From Acanthacorydalis orientalis (taxonomy: Eukaryota; Arthropoda; Insecta; Megaloptera; Corydalidae), in contig CM068316.1 of assembly GCA_034766995.1 (NCBI GenBank), forward strand, positions 23,847,090 through 23,911,089: 64,000 bases of DNA. Direction: 5' to 3'. Every line of letters begins with the position of its first letter. Position 1 is the first letter of the stretch. The notes beneath the pieces were generated by a model, which was given only the letters and a program-made list of their open reading frames with translations, was not told where the DNA came from and did not search any database. Below are positions 28,104 through 40,422 of the stretch, piece after piece. Position numbers and translations under genes: made by a program.

Positions 28104-28560
28104 TTATATGAAATATATCGCAATTTGAAGCGAAAAAAACGTGTTTTCAGTGTTAATTTCACAAAATATCCCGATAATGTATACATATTTCGTATTATTT
28201 CGATTAAAGTAAGTTAGTTCTATACAATAGTAGCAAAATTTTTCAGTAAATCTCGATTCTGGTAGTTGAAAATCACGTTTATATGAAATATATCGCAATT
28301 TGAAGCGAAAAAAACGTGTTTTTAGTGATAATTTCACAAAATATCCCAATAATGTATACATATTTCGTATTATTTCGATAAAAGTAAGTTAGTTCTATAC
28401 AATAGTAGCAAAATTTTTCGGCAAATCTCGATTCTGGTAGTTGAAAATCACGTTTATATGAAATATATCGCAATTTGAAGCGAAAAAAACGTGTTTTCAG
28501 TGTTAATTTCACAAAATATCCCGATAATGTATACATATTTCGTATTATTTCGATTAAAGT
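28104..28560 (+). repeat. Dimer-spaced rare variant in B (tcagtgttaatttcac)
   Basis: The variant gtgttttcagtgttaattt, replacing gtgtttttagtgataattt, occurs at ~28,142 and ~28,492, 350 bp apart, with an ordinary monomer between them. Two substitutions linked twice at a two-monomer spacing suggest a local dimer duplication. The change removes the gtga/tcac dyad. Confidence 0.75.
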
Positions 28561-28928
28561 AAGTTAGTTCTATACAATAGTAGCAAAATTTTTCGGCAAA
28601 TCTCGATTCTGGTAGTTGAAAATCACGTTTATATGAAATATATCGCTATTTTAAGCGAAAAAAACGTGTTTTTAGTGATAATTTCACAAAATATCCCGAC
28701 AATGTATACATATTTCGTATTATTTCGATTAAAGTAAGTTAGTTCTATACAATAGTAGCAAAATTTTTCGGCAAATCTCGATTCTGGTAGTTGAAAATCA
28801 CGTTTATATGAAATATATCGCTATTTTAAGCGAAAAAAACGTGTTTTTAGTGATAATTTCACAAAATATCCCGATAATGTATACATATTTCGTATTATTT
28901 CGATAAAAGTAAGTTAGTTCTATACAAT

Positions 28929-29278
28929 AGTTGCAAAATTTTTCGGCAAATCTCGATTCTGGTAGTTGAAAATCACGTTTATATGAAATATATCGCAATT
29001 TGAAGCGAAAAAAACGAGTTCTTAGTGATAATTTCACAAAATATCCCGATAATGTATACATATTTCGTATTATTTCGATAAAAGTAAGTTAGTTCTATAC
29101 AATAGTTGCAAAATTTTTCGGCAAATCTCGATTCTGGTAGTTGAAAATCACGTTTATATGAAATATATCGCAATTTGAAGCGAAAAAAACGAGTTCTTAG
29201 TGATAATTTCACAAAATATCCCGATAATGTATACATATTTCGTATTATTTCGATAAAAGTAAGTTAGTTCTATACAAT
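28929..29278 (+). repeat. Two adjacent identical B monomers (recent single-unit duplication)
   Basis: 28,929-29,103 and 29,104-29,278 are identical by eye and share two rare variants, caatagttgcaaaat and acgagttcttagtg. Neighbouring monomers have the ordinary caatagtagc and acgtgtttttagtg. This is the simplest product of unequal exchange shifted by one monomer, or of replication slippage. Confidence 0.85.
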
Positions 29279-32200
29279 AGTAGCAAAATTTTTCGGCAAA
29301 TCTCGATTCTGGTAGTTGAAAATCACGTTTATATGAAATATATCGCTATTTTAAGCGAAAAAAAAGGGTTTTTAGTGATAATTTCACAAAATATCCCAAT
29401 AATGTATACATATTTCGTATTATTTCGATAAAAGTAAGTTAGTTCTATACAATAGTAGCAAAATTTTTCGGCAAATCTCGATTCTGGTAGTTGAAAATCA
29501 CGTTTATATGAAATATATCGCTATTTTAAGCGAAAAAAACGTGTTTTTAGTGATAATTTCACAAAATATCCCGACAATGTATACATATTTCGTATTATTT
29601 CGATTAAAGTAAGTTAGTTCTATACAATAGTAGCAAAATTTTTCGGCAAATCTCGATTCTGGTAGTTGAAAATCACGTTAATATGAAATATATCGCAATT
29701 TGATGCGAAAAAAACGTGTTTTTAGTGATAATTTCACAAAATATCCCAATAATGTATACATATTTCGTATTATTTCGATTAAAGTAAGTTAGTTCTATAC
29801 AATAGTAGCAAAATTTTTCGGCAAATCTCGATTCTGGTAGTTGAAAATCACGTTTATATGAAATATATCGCTATTTTAAGCGAAAAAAACGTGTTTTTAG
29901 TGATAATTTCACAAAATATCCCGATAATGTATACATATTTCGTATTATTTCGATTAAAGTAAGTTAGTTCTATACAATAGTAGCAAAATTTTTCGGCAAA
30001 TCTCGATTCTGGTAGTTGAAAATCACGTTTATATGAAAAATATCGCAATTTCAAGCGAAAAAAACGTGTTTTTAGTGATAATTTCACAAAATATCCCAAT
30101 AATGTATACATATTTCGTATTATTTCGATTAAAGTAAGTTAGTTCTATACAATAGTAGCAAAATTTTTCGGCAAATCTCGATTCTGGTAGTTGAAAATCA
30201 CGTTTATATGAAATATATCGCTATTTTAAGCGAAAAAAAGTGTTTTTAGTGATAATTTCACAAAATATCCCAATAATGTATACATATTTCGTATTATTTC
30301 GATTAAAGTAAGTTAGTTCTATACAATAGTAGCAAAATTTTTCGGCAAATCTCGATTCTGGTAGTTGAAAATCACGTTTATATGAAAAATATCGCAATTT
30401 GAAGCGAAAAAAACGTGTTTTTAGTGATAATTTCACAAAATATCCCAATAATGTATACATATTTCGTATTATTTCGATTAAAGTAAGTTAGTTCTATACA
30501 ATAGTAGCAAAATTTTTCGGCAAATCTCGATTCTGGTAGTTGAAAATCACGTTTATATGAAATATATCGCAATTTGAAGCGAAAAAAAACGTGTTTTTAG
30601 TGATAATTTCACAAAATATCCCAATAATGTATACATATTTCGTATTATTTCGATAAAAGTAAGTTAGTTCTATACAATAGTAGCAAAATTTTTCGGCAAA
30701 TCTCGATTCTGGTAGTTGAAAATCACGTTTATATGAAATATATCGCAATTTTAAGCGAAAAAAACGTGTTTTTAGTGATAATTTCACAAAATATCCCGAT
30801 AATGTATACATATTTCGTATTATTTCGATTAAAGTATGTTAGTTCTATACAATAGTAGCAAAATTTTTCGGCAAATCTCGATTCTGGTAGTTGAAAATCA
30901 CGTTTATATGAAAAATATCGCAATTTCAAGCGAAAAAAACGTGTTTTTAGTGATAATTTCACAAAATATCCCGATAATGTATACATATTTCGTATTATTT
31001 CGATAAAAGTAAGTTAGTTCTATACAATAGTAGCAAAATTTTTCGGCAAATCTCGATTCTGGTAGTTGAAAATCACGTTTATATGAAATATATCGCTATT
31101 TTAAGCGAAAAAAACGTGTTTTTAGTGATAATTTCACAAAATATCCCAATAATGTATACATATTTCGTATTATTTCGATAAAAGTAAGTTAGTTCTATAC
31201 AATAGTAGCAAAATTTTTCGGCAAATCTCGATTCTGGTAGTTGAAAATCACGTTTATATGAAATATATCGCTATTTTAAGCGAAAAAAACGGGTTTTTAG
31301 TGATAATATCACAAAATATCCCGACAATGTATACATATTTCGTATTATTTCGATAAAAGTAAGTTAGTTCTATACAATAGTAGCAAAATTTTTCGGCAAA
31401 TCTCGATTCTGGTAGTTGAAAATCACGTTTATATGAAATATATCGCTATTTTAAGCGAAAAAAACGTGTTTTTAGTGATAATATCACAAAATATCCCGAC
31501 AATGTATACATATTTCGTATTATTTCGATTAAAGTAAGTTAGTTCTATACAATAGTAGCAAAATTTTTCGGCAAATCTCGATTCTGGTAGTTGAAAATCA
31601 CGTTTATATGAAATATATCGCTATTTTAAGCGAAAAAAACGTGTTTTTAGTGATAATTTCACAAAATATCCCGATAATGTATACATATTTCGTATTATTT
31701 CGATAAAAGTAAGTTAGTTCTATACAATAGTAGCAAAATTTTTCGGCAAATCTCGATTCTGGTAGTTGAAAATCATGTTTATATGAAAAATATCGCAATT
31801 TTAAGCGAAAAAAACGTGTTTTTAGTGATAATTTCACAAAATATCCCGATAATGTATACATATTTTGTATTATTTCGATTAAAGTAAGTTAGTTCTATAC
31901 AATAGTAGCAAAATTTTTCGGCAAATCTCGATTCTGGTAGTTGAAAATCACGTTTATATGAAATATATCGCTATTTTAAGCGAAAATAAGTGTTTTTAGT
32001 GATAATTTCACAAAATATCCCGATAATGTATACATATTTTGTATTATTTCGATTAAAGTAAGTTAGTTCTATACAATAGTAGCAAAATTTTTCGGCAAAT
32101 CTCGATTCTGGTAGTTGAAAATCACGTTTATATGAAATATATCGCTATTTTAAGCGAAAAAAACGTGTTTTTAGTGATAATATCACAAAATATCCCGATA

Positions 32201-33132
32201 ATGTATACATATTTCGTATTATTTCGATAAAAGTAAGTTAGTTCTATACAATAGTAGCAAAATTTTTCGGCAAATCTCGATTCTGGTAGTTGAAAATCAC
32301 GTTTATATGAAATATATCGCTATTTTAAGCGAAAAAAAAGGGTTTTTAGTGATAATTTCACAAAATATCCCGATAATGTATACATATTTCGTATTATTTC
32401 GATAAAAGTAAGTTAGTTCTATACAATAGTAGCAAAATTTTTCGGCAAATCTCGATTCTGGTAGTTGAAAATCACGTTTATATGAAATATATCGCTATTT
32501 TAAGCGAAAAAAACGTGTTTTTAGTGATAATTTCACAAAATATCCCGATAATGTATACATATTTCGTATTATTTCGATAAAAGTTAGTTAGTTCTATACA
32601 ATAGTAGCAAAATTTTTCGGCAAATCTCGATTCTGGTAGTTGAAAATCACGTTTATATGAAATATATCGCTATTTTGAGCGAAAAAAAGTGTTTTTAGTG
32701 ATAATTTCACAAAATATCCCGATAATGTATACATATTTCGTATTATTTCGATTAAAGTATGTTAGTTCTATACAATAGTAGCAAAATTTTTCGGCAAATC
32801 TCGATTCTGGTAGTTGAAAATCACGTTTATATGAAAAATATCGCAATTTGAAGCGAAAAAAAACGTGTTTTTAGTGATAATTTCACAAAATATCCCAATA
32901 ATGTATACATATTTCGTATTATTTCGATTAAAGTAAGTTAGTTCTATACAATAGTAGCAAAATTTTTCGGCAAATCTCGATTCTGGTAGTTGAAAATCAC
33001 GTTTATATGAAATATATCGCTATTTTAAGCGAAAAAAACGTGTTTTTAGTGATAATTTCACAAAATATCCCAATAATGTATACATATTTCGTATTATTTC
33101 GATAAAAGTAAGTTAGTTCTATACAATAGTAA

Positions 33133-33486
33133 CAAAATTTTTCGGCAAATCTCGATTCTGGTAGTTGAAAATCACGTTTATATGAAATATATCGCTATTT
33201 TAAGCGAAAAAAACGGGTTTTTAGTGATAATATCACAAAATATCCCGACAATGTATACATATTTCGTATTATTTCGATAAAAGTTAGTTAGTTCTATACA
33301 ATAGTAGCAAAATTTTTCGGAAAATCTCGATTCTGGTAGTTGAAAATCAGGTTTATATGAAATATATCGCAATTTGAAGCGAAAAAAACGTGTTTTTAGT
33401 GATAATTTCACAAAATATCCCGACAATGTATACATATTTCGTATTATTTCGATTAAAGTATGTTAGTTCTATACAATAGTAGCAAA
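33133..33486 (+). repeat. Two-monomer block repeated 13.5 kb away in B, copy 2
   Basis: This is the right-hand partner of 19,665-20,018, lying just inside the right edge of B. Immediately after it come two strongly degenerate monomers (33,487-33,870). Confidence 0.85.
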
Positions 33487-33864
33487 GTTTTTCGTCAAAT
33501 CTCGATTCTGCTTGTAGAAAATCACGTTTATATGAAATTTAATCGCTATTTTAATCGAAAAAAACGTGTTTTTTGTGATAATTTCACAAAATATCACAAT
33601 AATGTATACATACTTCGTATTAGTTCGAGTAAAGTAAGTTAGTTCTATACAATAGTAGCAAAATTTTTCGGCAAAACTCGATTCTGGTAGTTGAAAATCA
33701 CGTTAATATGAAATATATCGTAATTTGATGCGAAAAAAACGTGTTTTTAGTGATAATTTCACAAAATATCCAAATAATGTATACATATTTCGTATTATTT
33801 CGATTAAAGTATGTTAGTTCTATACAATAGTAGCAAAGTTTTTCGGCAAATCTCGATTCTGGTA

Positions 33865-33900
33865 GTGGAAAATCACGTTTATATGGAAAATATTGCTATT
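33865..33900. other. Junction B to A2, abrupt and in register
   Basis: B diagnostics (ctcgattctgg, tagtggaaaatc) end and A diagnostics (tattgctatttgaagcgac) begin within the shared word cacgtttatatg. gttc is at 33,817 and next at 33,992, so the 175-bp spacing is unbroken. Confidence 0.9.
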
Positions 33901-34262
33901 TGAAGCGACAAAAACGCGATTTTAGTGATAATTTCACAAAATATTCCAATAATGTACACATATTTCGTGTTATTTCGATAAAAGTAACTTAGTTCTATAT
34001 AATAGTAGCAAAATGTTTCGGCAAATCTTGAGTCTGGTAGTTGAAAATCACGTTTATATGAAAAATATTGCTATTTGAAGCGACAAAACGCGATTTTAGT
34101 GATAATTTCACAAAATATCCCGATAATGTACACATATTTCGTGTTATTTCGATAAAAGTAACTTAGTTCTATATAATAGTAGCAAAATCTTTCGGCAAAT
34201 CTTGAGTCTGGTAGTTGAAAATCACGTTTATATGAAAAATATTGCTATTTGAAGCGACAAAA

Positions 34263-34437
34263 ACGCGATTTTAGTGATAATTTCACAAAATATCCCGATA
34301 ATGTACACATATTTCGTGTTATTTCGATAAAAGTAACTTAGTTCTATATAATAGTAGCAAAATCTTTCGGCAAATCTTGAGTCTGGTAGTTGAAAATCAC
34401 GTTTATATGAAAAATATTGCTATTTGAAGCGACAAAA
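34263..34437 (+). repeat. Reference A monomer (175 bp)
   Basis: This is a canonical type-1 A unit, from acgcg to the next acgcg. Landmarks: dyad gtgataatttcac at 34,274-34,286; TTCG motif 1 (ttcgtgttatttcga) from 34,313; TATA-like tatataatag near 34,345; TTCG motif 2 (ttcggcaaatcttga) from 34,366, 53 bp after motif 1; arms ttgct at 34,417-34,421 and agcga at 34,428-34,432. By hand count it has 24 C, 27 G and 8 CpG dinucleotides. Confidence 0.95.
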
Positions 34438-37199
34438 ACGCGATTTTAGTGATAATTTCACAAAATATCCCGATAATGTACACATATTTCGTGTTATTTC
34501 GATAAAAGTAACTTACTTCTATATAATAGTAGCAAAATCTTTCGGCAAATCTTGAGTCTGGTAGTTGAAAATCACGTTTATATGAAAAATATTGCTATTT
34601 GAAGCGACAAAAACGCGATTTTAGTGATAATTTCACAAAATATCCCGATAATGTACACATATTTCGTGTTATTTCGATAAAAGTAACTTAGTTCTATATA
34701 ATAGTAGCAAAATCTTTCGGCAAATCTTGAGTCTGGTAGTTGAAAATCACGTTTATATGAAAAATATTGCTATTTGAAGCGACAAAAACGCGATTTTAGT
34801 GATAATTTCACAAAATATCCCGATAATGTACACATATTTCGTGTTATTTCGATAAAAGTAACTTAGTTCTATATAATAGTAGCAAAATCTTTCGGCAAAT
34901 CTTGAGTCTGGTAGTTGAAAATCACGTTTATATGAAAAATATTGCTATTTGAAGCGACAAAACGCGATGTTGATGATAATTTCACAAAATATCCCGATAA
35001 TGTACACATATTTCGTGTTATTTCGATAAAATTAACTTACTTCTATATTATAGTAGCAAAATCTTTCGGCAAATCTTGAGTCTGGTAGTTGAAAATCACG
35101 TTTATATGAAAAATATTGCTATTTGAAGCGACAAAAAAGCGATTTTAGTGATAATTTCACAAAATATCCCGATAATGTACACATATTTCGTGTTATTTCG
35201 ATAAAAGTAACTTAGTTCTATATAATAGTAGCAAAATCTTTCGGCAAATCTTGAGTCTGGTAGTTGAAAATCACGTTTATATGAAAAATATTGCTATTTG
35301 AAGAGACAAAAACGCGATTTTAGTGATAATTTCACAAAATATCCCATTAATGTACACATATTTCTTGTTATTTCGATAAAACTAACTTAGTTCTATATAA
35401 TAGTAGCAAAATCTTTCGGCAAATCTTGAGTCTGGTAGTTGAAAATCACGTTTATATGAAAAATATTGCTATCTGAAGCGACAAAACGCGATTTTAGTGA
35501 TAATTTCACAAAATATCCCGATAATGTACACATATTTCGTGTTATTTCGATAAAACTAACTTAGTTCTATATAATGGTAGCAAAATCTTTCGGCAAATCT
35601 TGAGTCTGGTAGTTGAAAATCACGTTTATATGAAAAATATTGCTATTTGAAGCGACAAAAACGCGATTTTAGTGATAATTTCACAAAATATCCTGATAAT
35701 GTACACATATTTCCTGTTATTTCGATAAAAGTAACTTAGTTCTATATAATAATAGCAAAATCTTTCGGCAAATCTTGAGTCTGGTAGTTGAAAATCACGT
35801 TTATATGAAAAATATTGCTATTTGAAGCGACAAAAACGCGATTTTAGTGATAATTTCACAAAATATCCCGATAATGTACACATATTTCGTGTTATTTCGA
35901 TAAAAGTAACTTACTTCTATATAATAGTAGCAAAATCTTTCGGCAAATCTTGAGTCTGGTAGTTGAAAATCACGTTTATATGAAAAATATCGCTATTTGA
36001 AGCGACAAAAACGCGATTTTAGTGATAATTTCACAAAATATCCCATTAATGTACACATATTTCTTGTTATTTCGATAAAACTAACTTAGTTCTATATAAT
36101 AGTAGCAAAATCTTTCGGCAAATCTTGAGTCTGGTAGTTGAAAATCACGTTTATATGAAAAATATCGCTATTTTAAGCGACAAAAACGCGATTTTAGTGA
36201 TAATTTCACAAAATATCCCGAAAATGTACACATATTTCGTGTTATTTCGATAAAAGTAACTTAGTTCTATATAATAGTAGCAAAATCTTTCGGCAAATCT
36301 TGAGTCTGGTAGTTGAAAATCACGTTTATATGAAAAATATTGCTATTTGAAGCGACAAAACGCGATTTTGATGATAATTTCACAAAATATCCCGATAATG
36401 TACACATATTTCGTGTTAATTCGATAAAATTAACTTAGTTCTATATTATAGTAGCAAAATCTTTCGGCAAATCTTGAGTCTGGTAGTTGAAAATCACGTT
36501 TATATGAAAAATATTGCTATTTGAAGCGACAAAAACGCGATTTTAGTGATAATTTCACAAAATATCCTAATAATGTACACATATTTCGTGTTATTTCGAT
36601 AAAAGTAACTTAGTTCTATATAATAGTAGCAAAATCTTTCGGCAAATCTTGAGTCTGGTAGTTGAAAATCACGTTTATATGAAAAATATTGCTATTTGAA
36701 GGGACAAAAACGCGATTTTAGTGATAATTTCACAAAATATCCCGATAATGTACACATATTTCGTGTTATTTCGATAAAAGTAACTTAGTTCTATATAATA
36801 GTAGCAAAATCTTTCCGCAAATCTTGAGTCTGGTAGTTGAAAATCACGTTTATATGAAAAATATTGCTATTTGAAGCGACAAAAACGGGATTTTAGTGAT
36901 AATTTCACAAAATATCCCGATAATGTACACATATTTCGTGTTATTTCGATAAAAGTAACTTAGTTCTATATAATAGTAGCAAAATCTTTCGGCAAATCTT
37001 GAGTCTGGTAGTTTAAAATAACGTTTATATGAAAAATATCGCTATTTTAAGCGACAAAAACGCGATTTTAGTGATAATTTCACAAAATATCCCGATAATG
37101 TACACATATTTCGTGTTATTTCGATAAAAGTAACTTAGTTCTATATAATAATAGCAAAATCTTTCGGCAAATCTTGAGTCTGGTAGTTGAAAATCACGT

Positions 37200-38520
37200 T
37201 TATATGAAAAATATTACTATTTAAAGCGACAAAAACTCGATTTTAGTGATAATTTCACAAAATATCCCGATAATGTACACATATTTCGTGTTATTTCGAT
37301 AAAAGTAACTTAGTTCTATATAATAGTAGCAAAATCTATCGGCAAATCTTGAGTCTGGTAGTTGAAAATCACGTTTATATGAAAAATATTGCTATTTGAA
37401 GCGACAAAAACGCGATTTTAGTGATAATTTCACAAAATATCCCGATAATGTACACATATTTCGTGTTATTTCGATAAAAGTAACTTAGTTCTATATAATA
37501 ATAGCAAAATCTTTCGGCAAATCTTGAGTCTGGTAGTTGAAAATCACGTTTATATGAAAAATATTGCTATTTGAAGCGACAAAAACGCGATTTTAGTGAT
37601 AATTTCACAAAATATCCCGATAATGTACACATATTTCGTGTTATTTCGATGAAAGTAACTTATTTCTATATAATAGTAGCAAAATCTTTCGGCAAATCTT
37701 GAGTCTGGTAGTTTAAAATAACGTTTATATGAAAAATATCGCTATTTTAAGCGACAAAACGCGATTTTAGTGATAATGTCACAAAATATCCCGATAATGT
37801 ACACATATTTCGTGTTATTTTGATAAAAGTAACTTAGTTCTATAAAATAGTAGCAAAATCTTTCGGCAAATCTTGAGTCTGGTAGTTGAAAATCACGTTT
37901 ATATGAAAAATATTGCTATTTGAAGCGACAAAAACGCGATTTTAGTGATAATTTCACAAAATATCCCAAAAATGTACACATATTTCGTGTTATTTCGATA
38001 AAAGTAACTTAGTTCTATATAATAGTAGCAAAATCTTTCGGCAAATCTTGAGTCTGGTAGTTGAAAATCACGTTTATATGAAAAATATCGCTATTTGAAG
38101 CGACAAAAACGCGATTTTAGTGATAATTTCACAAAATATCCCATTAATGTACACATATTTCTTGTTATTTCGATAAAACTAACTTAGTTCTATATAATAG
38201 TAGCAAAATCTTTCGGCAAATCTTGAGTCTGGTAGTTGAAAATCACGTTTATATGAAAAATATCGCTATTTGAAGCGACAAAAACGCGATTTTAGTGATA
38301 ATTTCACAAAATATCCCGGAAATGTACACATATTTCGTGTTATTTCGATAAAAGTAACTTAGTTCTATATAATAGTAGCAAAATCTTTCGGCAAATCTTG
38401 AGTCTGGTAGTTGAAAATCACGTTTATATGAAAAATATTGCTATTTGAAGCGACAAAACGCGATTTTGATGATAATTTCACAAAATATCCCGATAATGTA
38501 CACATATTTCGTGTTATTTC
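37200..38520 (+). repeat. A2 block related to A1 7.5-8.8 kb
   Basis: The rare words ttaaagcgacaaaaactcg, cgatgaaagtaac, gataatgtcac, cccattaatg with cttgttatt, a cccg(g/a)aaatg word and gattttgatgataat occur in the same order and spacing as at ~7,480-8,800, with a constant offset of 29,719 bp. Differences, such as tttattactattt, cccaaaaatg and cccggaaatg, show divergence after the split. Confidence 0.8.
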
Positions 38521-38777
38521 GATAAAATTAACTTACTTCTATATTATAGTAGCAAAATCTTTCGGCAAATCTTGAGTCTGGTAGTTGAAAATCACGTTTA
38601 TATGAAAAATATTGCTATTTGAAGCGACAAAAACGCGATTTTAGTGATAATTTCACAAAATATCCCGATAATGTACACATATTTCGTGTTATTTCGATAA
38701 AAGTAACTTAGTTCTATATAATAGTAGCAAAATCTTTGGGCAAATCTTGAGTCTGGTAGTTGAAAATCACGTTTATA
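37976..38777 (+). repeat. Duplicated block, copy 1 (14-monomer offset)
   Basis: This block matches 40,423-41,224 at a constant offset of 2,447 bp (14 monomers). The landmarks are cattaatg at 38,142/40,589, cccgga at 38,315/40,762, gattttgatgataat, gataaaattaacttacttc with ctatattatag, and ctttggg at 38,734/41,181. The left limit is set by cccaaaaatg versus cccgataatg, the right limit by gaaatatattgc versus gaaaaatattgc. Confidence 0.85.
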
Positions 38778-39599
38778 TGAAATATATTGCTATTTGAAGC
38801 GACAAAACGCGATTTTGATGATAATTTCACAAAATATCCCGATAATGTACACATATTTCGTGTTATTTCGATAAAAGTAACTTAGTTCTATATAATAGTA
38901 GCAAAATCTTTCGGCAAATCTTGAGTCTGGTAGTTTAAAATAACGTTTATATGAAAAATATCACTATTTTAAGCGTCAAAAACGGGATTTTAGTGATAAT
39001 TTCACAAAATATCCCGATAATGTACACATATTTCGTGTTATTTCGATAAAAGTAACTTACTTCTATATAATAGTAGCAAAATCTTTCGGCAAATCTTGAG
39101 TCTGGTAGTTTAAAATAACGTTTATATGAAAAATATCGCTATTTTAAGCGACAAAACGCGATTTTAGTGATAATTTCACAAAATATCCCGATAATGTACA
39201 CATATTTCGTGTTATTTCGATAAAAGTAACTTAGTTCTATATAATAATAGCAAAATCTTTCGGCAAATCTTGAGTCTGGTAGTTGAAAATCACGTTTATA
39301 TGAAAAATATTGCTATTTGAAGCGACAAAAACGCGATTTTGATGATAATTTCACAAAATATCCCGATAATGTACACATATTTCGTGTTATTTCGATAAAA
39401 TTAACTTACTTCTATATTATAGTAGCAAAATCTTTCGGCAAATCTTGAGTCTGGTAGTTGAAAATCACGTTTATATGAAAAATATTGCTATTTGAAGCGA
39501 CAAAAACGCGATTTTAGTGATAATTTCACAATATATCCCGATAATGTACACATATTTCGTGTTATTTCGATAAAAGTAACTTAGTTCTATATAATAGTA

Positions 39600-40140
39600 G
39601 CAAAATCTATCGGCAAATCTTGAGTCTGGTAGTTGAAAATCACGTTTATATGAAAAATATTGCTATTTGAAGCGACAAAAACGCGATTTTAGTGATAATT
39701 TCACAAAATATCCCGATAATGTACACATATTTCGTGTTATTTCGATAAAAGTAACTTACTTCTATATAATAATAGCAAAATCTTTCGGCAAATCTTGAGT
39801 CTGGTAGTTGAAAATCACGTTTATATGAAAAATATTGCTATTTGAAGCGACAAAAACGCGATTTTAGTGATAATTTCACAAAATATCCCGATAATGTACA
39901 CATATTTCGTGTTATTTCGATGAAAGTAACTTAGTTCTATATAATAGTAGCAAAATCTTTCGGCAAATCTTGAGTCTGGTAGTTTAAAATAACGTTTATA
40001 TGAAAAATATCGCTTTTTTAAGCGACAAAACGCGATTTTAGTGATAATGTCACAAAATATCCCGATAATGTACACATATTTCGTGTTATTTCGATAAAAG
40101 TAACTTAGTTCTATATAATAGTAGCAAAATCATTCGGCAA
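39600..40140 (+). repeat. A2 segment related to A1 6.4, 7.8 and 10.1 kb
   Basis: The 255 bp at 39,821-40,075 have the same minus-strand translation as 6,434-6,688, 7,831-8,085 and 10,099-10,353, and share cgatgaaagtaac, cgcttttttaagcgac and gtgataatgtcac. The flanks differ slightly (ataaaagtaacttac for ataaaaataacttag; cattcggc for ctttcggc). This gives four copies of one three-variant haplotype, split between A1 and A2. Confidence 0.85.
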
Positions 40141-40422
40141 ATCTTGAGTCTGGTAGTTGAAAATCACGTTTATATGAAAAATATTGCTATTTGAAGCGAC
40201 AAAAACGCGATTTTAGTGATAATTTCACAATATATCCCGATAATGTACACATATTTCGTGTTATTTCGATAAAAGTAACTTAGTTCTATATAATAGTAGC
40301 AAAATCTATCGGCAAATCTTGAGTCTGGTAGTTGAAAATCACGTTTATATGAAAAATATTGCTATTTGAAGCGACAAAAAACACGGTTTTAGTGATAATT
40401 TCACAAAATATCCCGATAATGT

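Larger units (their letters stand above)
17926..33885 (+). repeat. Subfamily B block (~91 monomers)
   Basis: B monomers differ from A at many linked sites: gtatacatatttcgtatta for gtacacatatttcgtgtta, taagttagttctatacaatag for the A form, ttttcggcaaatctcgattc for ctttcggcaaatcttgagtc, and gaaatatatcgc(a/t)a with gcgaaaaaaacgtg. Internal polymorphisms include cccgataatg/cccgacaatg/cccaataatg, gataaaag/gattaaag, gtgataatttcac/gtgataatatcac and ttcggc/ttcagt/ttcgga. From ~18,000 to ~26,000 the monomers are heterogeneous; from ~26,000 to ~33,100 they are more uniform. No gene is visible. Short open frames occur because the minus strand has few stops within one and a half monomers. Confidence 0.95.

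Noticed and set aside
21914..33642. Two plus-strand open frames of 60 codons (21,914-22,096 and 33,460-33,642)
   Set aside because: Both arise from the aatttaatcg monomer variant removing a stop. They are repeat variants and not genes.
34312..34328. True CENP-B box
   Set aside because: ttcg and the central A are kept but CGGG is not (tcga instead). The reverse-strand candidate at tcccgataatgtacaca fits only 5 of 9 fixed positions. Kept only as a weak motif observation.
34345..34354. TATA box in A monomers (tatataatag)
   Set aside because: Such a word is expected by chance in a 71% A+T repeat and does not fit TATAWAAR well. Only the D form was kept as a low-interest finding.
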